From an uncultured Oceanobacillus sp. (GTDB lineage Bacteria; Bacillota; Bacilli; Bacillales; Amphibacillaceae): 7,744 bases of DNA. The translations under genes and the position numbers were made by a program. The stretch's first letter is position 1, and each line of letters begins with the position of its first letter. The notes below the pieces were generated by a model. The model had not been told where the DNA came from and did not search any database. It was given only the letters and a program-made list of their open reading frames with translations. Location: NCBI GenBank assembly GCA_938004015.1, contig CALKWU010000205.1, positions 1 through 7,744 of the forward strand. Reading direction: 5' to 3'. This document shows positions 1 through 6,199 of the stretch, piece by piece.

Positions 1-206
1 TTTTCATACCATTCCGGGTGATAAGCGCGAAATGTGGTTGGAAATGTCAATGGCGCCCGCAATCTGTCATCACTATCTTTCTGTTTATAAAGATGTTCGA
101 AAGATTCGTGATTTCCGATCGCTTCGTAAAATTTTTCTACCGCGCTTCTGTCCACTTTATAGTAATAAGGTTCGCTTTCTTCCCCGATGATGCTTCTATC
201 AATCAT
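1..206 (-). CDS. MaoC/FAS1-type dehydratase (hydratase), N-terminal part only
   Basis: This is the 5' end of a gene that runs off the left edge; 68 complete codons are visible. The protein starts MIDRSIIGEESEPYYYKVDR, followed by a helix-like stretch (VEKFYEAIGNHE) and then the segment LRAPLTFPTTF. That layout, with a Y.V.R..V..F..A.G opening and an APLTFPTTF strand, matches the N-terminal MaoC dehydratase domain (FAS1-like hot-dog fold). Such proteins add water to enoyl-CoA, either as two-domain proteins or as one half of a two-subunit hydratase. The start is the ATG at 206, with SD AAGGGGG at 219-213 and a 6-base spacer; the SD overlaps the TAA of the upstream dehydrogenase. The gene follows two acyl-CoA dehydrogenase genes, so hydration of the enoyl-CoA they form is the likely role. 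The catalytic Asp/His motif of a hydratase domain would lie in the missing part, so activity cannot be judged. Confidence 0.8.
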   Translation of the reverse strand, partial: MIDRSIIGEESEPYYYKVDRSAVEKFYEAIGNHESFEHLYKQKDSDDRLRAPLTFPTTFRAYHPEWYE

Positions 207-217
207 GCAAATCCCCC

Positions 218-1399
218 TTAAACAAACACATTTTCAATCGAATCATCTATGAATGTCCCTTCGACCATTCCTCTTCCGATGATCATGTGGTGAATTTCTG
301 TCGTTCCTTCATAAATTGCCGGTGCTCGAACTTCCCTATACAATGCTTCAATCGGATTGCCTTTGATCATGCCGTATCCACCGAAGATTTGTTGACTTTC
401 ATAAGCGGCTTTTTGCGCTACCAATGTCGCAAACATCTTTGCCATCGAAGCTTCCTTCGTCACGCGATACCCTTGGTCTTTTTTGTAAGCAGCGTAATAT
501 ACCAAATTTTTTGCAGCCTGGATTTCGGTATACATATCCGCCAACTTGAATCGGATCGCCTCAAATTGTGTCAACGGTCCGCCGAAAGCTTCTCGTTCTT
601 TGGCGTAATTCACCCCTAGTTCAAGCGCCGCTCTGGCAAAGCCGACCAACTGCGCACCGACGGAAGAACGGAACATATCAAGCGTCTGCATGGCATATTT
701 GAAGCCTCTGCCTTCTTCACCCAACAGATTTTCTTTCGGAATTCTGCAATCTTTAAACGCCAACGTACCGATGGAATGTGGAGCGGTCATGTCCAATTTT
801 TCCACCAGTTCAAATCCGGGTGTGTCGGCTTCCACGATAAATGCCGAAATCCCTTTCGAACCTGGAGCCTCGCTCGTTCTGGCAAACACTACATACACAT
901 CGGCATCGCCAGCATTGGAAATGAATGTCTTTTCTCCGTTAAGGACCCATTCATCCTTTTCCAACCGCGCCGTCGTTTTCAAGTTGACTGCATCTGAACC
1001 TGCTGTCGGTTCGGTCAATGTAAAGGCAAATACGTATTCACCCGTCGTCATTTTCGGCAAATATTTCATTTTTTGCTCTTCTGTGCCGGCCAGTAAAATC
1101 GGGTAACTTCCGAGTCCAGTGACCGAATAATGCGATTCCGCCAATGGACACAATCTTGCTAATTCTTCCCTGATGATACATAATTCTGTGGCGCTTCCGA
1201 ACTCGTTTTTACTGGATCCACCATATCGTTCTGGGATATGTCTTTTGTAAAACCCATACTCACCAAGCGCTTTTACCATATCTTTGGAAAGATAGTTTTG
1301 TTCACCAAACTCTTCTTCGATTGGTTTAAACACGTTGTTCGCGATTTCTTCGATTTCTTCGATGAATTCCAACTGGTTTTTGGAGAAACGATAATCCAT
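218..1399 (-). CDS. Acyl-CoA dehydrogenase, canonical catalytic subunit
   Basis: This is a flavin enzyme that introduces an alpha,beta double bond into an acyl-CoA and passes electrons to electron-transfer flavoprotein. Its 393 residues are normal for the family. The helical N-domain covers about 1-120. The FAD/substrate motif FTLTEPTAGSD is at 126-136, and the middle beta-domain includes NGEKTFISN (154-162). The C-terminal helical domain has REAFGGPLTQFEAIRFKLADM-type residues (269-289) and QIFGGYG (337-343). IYEGTTEI (362-369) supplies the catalytic base Glu364, aligned with Glu376 of medium-chain acyl-CoA dehydrogenase. The ATG at 1399 is preceded by a near-perfect SD AGGAGGT (1412-1406) with a 6-base spacer. 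The gene lies 18 bases after a degenerate homologue and 11 bases before a MaoC-type hydratase gene. It may work alone or as the active half of a heteromer with the upstream protein. Chain or ring specificity cannot be read from sequence. Confidence 0.95.
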   Translation of the reverse strand: MDYRFSKNQLEFIEEIEEIANNVFKPIEEEFGEQNYLSKDMVKALGEYGFYKRHIPERYGGSSKNEFGSATELCIIREELARLCPLAESHYSVTGLGSYPILLAGTEEQKMKYLPKMTTGEYVFAFTLTEPTAGSDAVNLKTTARLEKDEWVLNGEKTFISNAGDADVYVVFARTSEAPGSKGISAFIVEADTPGFELVEKLDMTAPHSIGTLAFKDCRIPKENLLGEEGRGFKYAMQTLDMFRSSVGAQLVGFARAALELGVNYAKEREAFGGPLTQFEAIRFKLADMYTEIQAAKNLVYYAAYKKDQGYRVTKEASMAKMFATLVAQKAAYESQQIFGGYGMIKGNPIEALYREVRAPAIYEGTTEIHHMIIGRGMVEGTFIDDSIENVFV

Positions 1400-1417
1400 C
1401 AGCTTACCTCCTCATGT

Positions 1418-2458
1418 TCAAAATTCGTCAACTGCGAGCACATATTCCGCTATGGCATTTCTATCGATTTCCGATGGCGTAATATAAAGCTCCGTCAATC
1501 GTTGTGACATGTACAAGTCGCTGGCAAGCGAATCGTTTTCAAGTCCTTGTAAACCGTTGATCTGCAAGTTATAATCAACGGCTAAGTTTGCCGCTTCAGA
1601 TAAATAGACTTTTGCCATTGCAACATCAACATCGCTTTTTTCGTTGCGATCTTTTTTCTGTGCAGCTTGGTACAACAACGACTTTCCGGCATTGATTTTT
1701 ACGGTCATTTCCGCGATTTTAAATTGAACATTTTGTGTATCTCCTAGTTTTTCCCCGAACCGTTGTTTGGTTCCAGCAATTTTTATCGAATCTTCCAATG
1801 ATCGCTCTGCCAAGGCCGAAGCAAGCGCAGCCAGCACGATTTTCGGTTCTTCAAATGAAACGTGGTCTTCCAATCGATCCTCGATCGATTTTAAAATGTT
1901 TGAAGGATCAACTGTCACTTGATTAAATGTAACTTTTGAAAAATTGAACTGCTCCAACCCTAACGTTGTTTGTTCTTCGATTTCTATCCCGTCACAATTT
2001 TTAGGAACGAGGATGATTTGCAATCGATCTTTTGACTTGTCTTTTGCCAGAACCAGGAAGCCTTCTGCCAAATCGACATTTGGCACAAACCGCTTTTCAC
2101 CATGAATGACTATCGAATCCTCATCGCGTTTTACGGTAGTAGCGATCGACGACCAGTCCACATCTACATCTTGCTCCAAAAATGCTGATGCATAAAGAAC
2201 ATCGGTGTCCGGCAAAATGTTTCTCGTTAAATAAACGTCCGTTAAAGCCGCCAATAAGGATGGAGATGCCTTGCCTATTTCAATTAAACTCGTAACTTTG
2301 CTGACCCAATCCACTTCCCCATCAAATAATAGATTCCATACGCCGCTATTTTTTAAGGAAGAAAGTTTTTGTTCCGCATTTTCATTGCCACTGTTTTCTA
2401 AAGCATCCAACGTCATCAATCTGTTTTTAATCTGTTCGGCATTTAACGTGTATTGCAC
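1418..2458 (-). CDS. Degenerate acyl-CoA dehydrogenase-like protein, likely non-catalytic partner subunit
   Basis: The 346-residue protein keeps the acyl-CoA dehydrogenase plan but has lost key motifs. Family signs are HGEKRFVPN (119-127), aligning with NGEKTFISN in the next gene; KQRFGEKLGDTQNVQFKIAEM-like C-domain residues (231-251); and YITPSEI (325-331), aligning with YEGTTEI. Ile326 therefore sits where the catalytic Glu should be. The LTEPxAGSD flavin motif is missing around residues 88-100, and QxxGGxG has become QINGLQG (299-305). The protein is about 45 residues shorter than its neighbour. It is intact, with no frameshift or internal stop, so it is under selection rather than decaying. 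Similar active/inactive gene pairs encode alpha2beta2 dehydrogenases in mycobacterial cholesterol degradation (ChsE types), and this role is inferred here. The start is GTG at 2458, one base after the ligase stop; an ATG one frame over would give only five codons. Confidence 0.85.
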   Translation of the reverse strand: MQYTLNAEQIKNRLMTLDALENSGNENAEQKLSSLKNSGVWNLLFDGEVDWVSKVTSLIEIGKASPSLLAALTDVYLTRNILPDTDVLYASAFLEQDVDVDWSSIATTVKRDEDSIVIHGEKRFVPNVDLAEGFLVLAKDKSKDRLQIILVPKNCDGIEIEEQTTLGLEQFNFSKVTFNQVTVDPSNILKSIEDRLEDHVSFEEPKIVLAALASALAERSLEDSIKIAGTKQRFGEKLGDTQNVQFKIAEMTVKINAGKSLLYQAAQKKDRNEKSDVDVAMAKVYLSEAANLAVDYNLQINGLQGLENDSLASDLYMSQRLTELYITPSEIDRNAIAEYVLAVDEF

Positions 2459-2459
2459 A

Positions 2460-4067
2460 TTAATCCTCCTTCACTTTTACCCTTTCAACAAACTGCTCTC
2501 TGATTTTGTGTTTCAGTATCTTGCCAGAAGGGTTTCTCGGAATCTCTTTGACAAACTCGATGTATTTCGGAACTTTATAATCTGCCAAATGTTCCGCGGC
2601 AAATGTGCGAATGTCATTTTCATCCGCATGCAATCCTTCTTTCAAGACAATCAATGCCAGAACTTCCTCTCCAAAGATTTCATCCGGGACACCGACGACT
2701 GTAGCTTCCAAAACACTTGGATGGTTGTATAAAACGTTTTCAATTTCAGCAGAATATATATTTTCTCCGCCACGGGTGATCATATCTTTTTTACGGTCCA
2801 TCAAGAAGAAGAAGCCGTCTTCATCGATATAGCCAACATCCCCGGATTTCCAATATCCATTCACAAATTCCGATTGCGTCGCTTTTTCATTTTTCCAATA
2901 TTCCGGTATTACCGTCGGTCCTTTAATCCACAATTCCCCTGGTTCTCCCACCGGAAGTTCATTACCTTCATCATCGACGATTTTCCAATCGATGATGGCG
3001 CTGAACTTTCCAACTGAAGCTGCTTTTTGCACTGCGGTTTCCGCTCTTGAGAACGTGCATGAACCGGTGCATTCAGTCGCCCCATAGTTATTGATGAACC
3101 GTAAATTCGGAAATATTTCAAGCAATCGCTCGACTGTATTTACCGCAATTGGCGCTCCGCCAGTCACTGCTGTCTTCAATGAACCGAGATCGTATTGATC
3201 GCGGTTTTCATGATTGATGAGAAAGATGAAAATGGTCGGGACTGTATTTATGTAAGTGATTTTTTCTTTATCCATCAACTCTAAAAATTTACTCGTTTTA
3301 AATTTGTGCATAATCACAGATGTGCCGCCGACAAAAATCATGTGCACGAGCGAAGCGACTATTCCTGTGACGTGGAATAAAGGCACCGTGATCAACGTTC
3401 GATCGGTATGGTCCGTTCCCAAATTCAATTGAAAGTTGTACGCGTTTTGCGATATTCCTAAGTGAGTGCCCAACGCGCCTTTAGGCAATCCCGTCGTGCC
3501 TGAAGTATACATGATATATAACGGGTCTTCCCTTTTTATTTTCGGGATTGTCGGTTCTTCTTCTATTTCATAAATTTTATTGAACAATGGATATTTGTCG
3601 GAGTTTCCTATGACGACAATCTCCACATCTACATTCGCCAATGAAATGGATTCTTCTGCCAACTTTATCAATTCATCTTCTACGACCAACACTTTCAGTT
3701 GCGCATCTTTTAAGATGAATTGCAATTCGCTCGGTTTCAGTCTATTATTTAACGGGACAAAAATCCCACCAATCAAAGATGCAGCGAAAATCGTTTCGCA
3801 AAATTGCACCGTGTTGTATGATAAAATACCGACACGGTCGCCTTTGTTTACACCAAAGCGTTTTTGCAAAAATGCGGCGACTTTTTTGACCCGATTATAA
3901 AATGCTTCATATGTAATTCGTTCATCTTCAAAAACAATCGCTTCCTTGTCCGGAAACTTTTGAACCGAATTCAACAAAATTTCATTCAAATTATCAAAAG
4001 CATCCGCATAAAGCGTCAATTCGCGTCCAAAGACAACCTCTTTTTTCAATTTCACACTCATAACCAT
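2460..4067 (-). CDS. AMP-forming acyl-CoA ligase (class I adenylate-forming enzyme)
   Basis: This enzyme activates a carboxylic acid through an acyl-AMP intermediate and transfers it to coenzyme A. At 535 residues it is typical of fatty-acid, aryl-acid or 4-coumarate-like CoA ligases. Core motifs occur in order: phosphate loop YTSGTTGLPKG (187-197), NNYGATECTG (326-335) with Glu332, YWKSGDVGYIDEDGF (405-419) with the ATP-ribose Asp410, the hinge DRKKDMITRGGENIYSAEIE (424-443), and NPSGK with the adenylation lysine Lys516. All key residues are intact, so it should be active. The start is ambiguous: ATG at 4067 or ATG at 4061 (third residue). The GGGGTGG at 4075-4069 fits the 4061 start slightly better by spacing. 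The gene begins 11 bases after the crotonase-family gene stops, and its own stop is one base before the next start. It probably performs the committing activation step of the operon. Substrate is not predictable from the motifs. Confidence 0.95.
   Translation of the reverse strand: MVMSVKLKKEVVFGRELTLYADAFDNLNEILLNSVQKFPDKEAIVFEDERITYEAFYNRVKKVAAFLQKRFGVNKGDRVGILSYNTVQFCETIFAASLIGGIFVPLNNRLKPSELQFILKDAQLKVLVVEDELIKLAEESISLANVDVEIVVIGNSDKYPLFNKIYEIEEEPTIPKIKREDPLYIMYTSGTTGLPKGALGTHLGISQNAYNFQLNLGTDHTDRTLITVPLFHVTGIVASLVHMIFVGGTSVIMHKFKTSKFLELMDKEKITYINTVPTIFIFLINHENRDQYDLGSLKTAVTGGAPIAVNTVERLLEIFPNLRFINNYGATECTGSCTFSRAETAVQKAASVGKFSAIIDWKIVDDEGNELPVGEPGELWIKGPTVIPEYWKNEKATQSEFVNGYWKSGDVGYIDEDGFFFLMDRKKDMITRGGENIYSAEIENVLYNHPSVLEATVVGVPDEIFGEEVLALIVLKEGLHADENDIRTFAAEHLADYKVPKYIEFVKEIPRNPSGKILKHKIREQFVERVKVKED
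2465..2470 (-). promoter_or_regulatory. Shine-Dalgarno AGGAGG fixing the GTG start at 2458
   Basis: A perfect AGGAGG on the minus strand lies inside the last codons of the ligase gene (AAG GAG GAT TAA) and 6 bases before the GTG at 2458. It supports GTG as the true start of the degenerate dehydrogenase. The same SD is 4 bases from an ATG at 2460-2458, which reads MCNTR and then stops. That ATG overlaps the GTG and may compete for ribosomes. Confidence 0.75.
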
Positions 4068-4078
4068 TCCACCCCTTT

Positions 4079-4855
4079 TTATCGACCGGTAAATTCCGGA
4101 GTTCTTTTTTCTTTGAATGCATTGATACCTTCTTTGTGATCCTCCGTTTGCTGCAAGATGGATTGAGCAAAATTTTCAAGCTGCATCGTAAGTGACAAGT
4201 CTTTATTATGCACTTTATTGAAAATCGATTTAACGAACCAGATGGCTTTTGATGGCCCTAAAGCGATTTCGTCAGCTAATTGCATCGCCTCGTCCAACAA
4301 TTCATTTTCATTCGCAATTCGGTTGATAAGCTTTAGTTCCAACGCCTCGTCGGATGATAGTATCTTTGCACTGTAAATCAATTCTTTCGCTTTCCAAACA
4401 CCTAGTATTTTAGGCAAAAAGTATAACAATCCTAAATCGGGGATCAATCCGACTTTCGCAAAGCTCAACCCGAACTTCGCTTTTTTATCCGCCATGACGA
4501 TGTCGCAGGCCAATGCTAAACTGAACCCTGCACCCATCGCATAACCGTTGACTGCCGCAATGATCGGTTTTTTACTGTCGGTGATCTTCTGAATGATTTT
4601 CGTTGTTTCATTGATCGTTTCTACAGAATCGACCAATGTTCGGTTCTCCATCGCCTTCAAATCCCCGCCGGCACAGAAAGCCTTTCCATTTCCGGTCAGA
4701 ACGATGACGTTTACACCCGGATCCGCTTCCGCTTCATCCAACGCTTTTTTCAATTGTTCTTTTAAACTTGCTGATAATGCATTCATGTTTTCAGGTTCAT
4801 TGAGTGTTATCGTGCAAACCTTGTCTCGAACTTCATATATGACACTGTCAGACAT
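4079..4855 (-). CDS. Enoyl-CoA hydratase/isomerase family protein, PaaG-like
   Basis: This is a 258-residue crotonase-fold protein of normal length. Oxyanion-hole segments are present: KAFCAGGDLKAM (58-69) and NGYAMGAGFSLALACD (103-118). The C-terminus ends in the usual DHKEGINAFKEKRTPEFTGR. The two glutamates of classical hydratases (Glu144 and Glu164 in the rat enzyme) align with Ser112 and Phe132, so ordinary hydration is doubtful. Instead the protein has FGLSFAKVGLIPD, with Asp140 at the position used by PaaG-type isomerases. A double-bond isomerase or ring isomerisation reaction on a CoA thioester is therefore more likely than hydration. The ATG at 4855 is preceded by GGGGTGG (4872-4866) with a 10-base spacer; a weak AAGAAAG lies closer. 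It sits between the CoA-transferase gene (46-base gap) and the ligase gene. The family call is secure; the exact reaction is inference. Confidence 0.93.
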   Translation of the reverse strand: MSDSVIYEVRDKVCTITLNEPENMNALSASLKEQLKKALDEAEADPGVNVIVLTGNGKAFCAGGDLKAMENRTLVDSVETINETTKIIQKITDSKKPIIAAVNGYAMGAGFSLALACDIVMADKKAKFGLSFAKVGLIPDLGLLYFLPKILGVWKAKELIYSAKILSSDEALELKLINRIANENELLDEAMQLADEIALGPSKAIWFVKSIFNKVHNKDLSLTMQLENFAQSILQQTEDHKEGINAFKEKRTPEFTGR

Positions 4856-4880
4856 CTTTCTTGAGCCACCCCTTCCATTC

Positions 4881-4895
4881 GATAAAGCGATTCCA
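4881..4895 (-). promoter_or_regulatory. Weak cre-like site in the longest intergenic gap
   Basis: The minus strand reads TGGAATCGCTTTATC, which has the cre core TGNAANCG but misses two positions at its 3' end; read on the plus strand it also has two mismatches. It shares AAAGCGATT with the better cre-like site in the leader. It lies in the 46-base gap before the PaaG-like gene, the only spacing in the operon large enough for an internal control site. This is a weak match that could be chance. Confidence 0.25.
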
Positions 4896-4901
4896 AAACA
4901 A

Positions 4902-6185
4902 TCAGTTGTAGTAATTTGATTTTTTTAATTCATATCTCAATTGCTCCCTAAAGTCAGGATGAGCGATGGCGATGAGTTCTTCTGCCCTTTCGCTGATCGA
5001 TTTACCAAATAGAGTTGCAACACCGAATTCTGTGACGACATAATCGATTTCAGTTCTTAAAGACGTGACACATTCCGCATTCACGACGATTCTTGAAACC
5101 GACCCGCTTCTAGCCGTTGATGGAAGTGCGATGATTGTTTTTCCGTTCCTTGACAATCTTGCACCGATGATAAAATCCATCTGGCCCCCGACGCCTGCAA
5201 GTTGAAGATATCCGATGCAATCGGCATTGACCTGTCCACTTAAATCAACCTGAAGCGCTGAGTTGATGGCATAAAAATTGTCGATTTTGGCAATTGTCCT
5301 AGCATCGTGCGTGTATGTGACTGGATGCAATTCAAACAACGGATTGTTGTCAATGTATTTGTACAATTTTTCCGATCCATAGGAAGATGTTGAAATGACT
5401 TTCCCTTTATCAATCGTTTTATGTGTGTTTGTCACGACACCACGTTCAATCAAATCGACCAAACCATCCGTAAACGTTCCAGTATGCACACCTAAATCCT
5501 TCTTAACTTCCAAATGCTGTAGAACGCTTTCGGCGATATTTCCTATCCCTATTTGAAACGTCGCTCGATCGGGGATTAATTCAGCCACATTTGCCCCTAT
5601 CTTTTTTTCCATTTCGGTCAAAGGTCTTTGCTCCAAGGTTATTGGGGTTTTATCACTTTTTACAAAGTAATCGATTTCATTTACAGGCACCAATGTTTCC
5701 CCGTATGTCCATGGAAGTTTGCTGTTTACTTGGGCGATTATTTTTTTGCCGCATTTAATCGCGGTGTGCATAAAATCTACCGAAACACCTAAACTACAAT
5801 AACCTTGATCATTTGGTTCGGTGACTTGAAGAAGTACGGTGTCGATTTCATATTCATTTAACCACTTCGGTATATCCGAAATATTAATAGGTATGTACTC
5901 TGCTTTTCCTATTTTGTTCGCGTATTTCAAGTTGCCGGACGATAAAAAATATTTGATGTCAAAATACGGAGCGTTTTCTTCCGTTGCATAAATACAGGGA
6001 CTGCCTTGTACCATGGTATATAACGTGATATGCCCGAATCTTTCTTTTTGATTGACCAGTTCTTCAACAAGCGTTTGCGGTTCATTGCTCAAACCTGCCA
6101 AAAATACTTTTTCGTTCGGCTCTATATGTCGAATGGCTTCTTCTTGACTGACAATTCTTTCCCTGTAATACGTTTCCCAACTCAT
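4902..6185 (-). CDS. Acetyl-CoA hydrolase/CoA-transferase family protein (4-hydroxybutyrate CoA-transferase-like), nucleophile Glu missing
   Basis: The 427-residue protein matches the family of 4-hydroxybutyrate and butyrate:acetate CoA-transferases (usually about 430-440 residues), which move CoA between carboxylates through a glutamyl-CoA thioester. Visible family segments are VTEPNDQGYCSLGVSVD (121-137), QIGIGNIAESVL (211-222), YAINSALQVDLSGQVNAD (305-322), GVGGQMDFIIGARLS (331-345), STARSGSVSRIV (356-367), and VTEFGVATLFGKSISERA followed by IAHPDFR (384-413). At 231-241 the usual LGxH[ST]EMxxDG reads LGVHTGTFTDG, so Gly236 replaces the expected catalytic Glu (Glu238 in the Clostridium aminobutyricum enzyme, from memory). 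It may be a divergent subfamily, a thioesterase-like or CoA-binding protein, or may use another residue. The ATG at 6185 has SD AAAGGGG (6200-6194) overlapping the stop of the upstream gene. Family membership is secure; transferase activity is not. Confidence 0.9.
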   Translation of the reverse strand: MSWETYYRERIVSQEEAIRHIEPNEKVFLAGLSNEPQTLVEELVNQKERFGHITLYTMVQGSPCIYATEENAPYFDIKYFLSSGNLKYANKIGKAEYIPINISDIPKWLNEYEIDTVLLQVTEPNDQGYCSLGVSVDFMHTAIKCGKKIIAQVNSKLPWTYGETLVPVNEIDYFVKSDKTPITLEQRPLTEMEKKIGANVAELIPDRATFQIGIGNIAESVLQHLEVKKDLGVHTGTFTDGLVDLIERGVVTNTHKTIDKGKVISTSSYGSEKLYKYIDNNPLFELHPVTYTHDARTIAKIDNFYAINSALQVDLSGQVNADCIGYLQLAGVGGQMDFIIGARLSRNGKTIIALPSTARSGSVSRIVVNAECVTSLRTEIDYVVTEFGVATLFGKSISERAEELIAIAHPDFREQLRYELKKSNYYN

Positions 6186-6199
6186 CTGAAACGCCCCTT

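Noticed and set aside
690..1106. Long plus-strand open frame opposite the canonical dehydrogenase
   Set aside because: It is antisense to a clearly conserved gene and has no recognisable domain or SD; same for other plus-strand frames such as 2271-2732 and 3580-3900.
1418..2458. Degenerate dehydrogenase gene as a pseudogene
   Set aside because: The frame is open over 346 codons with a strong SD and tight operon spacing, and conserved C-domain segments remain, so a retained non-catalytic role fits better.
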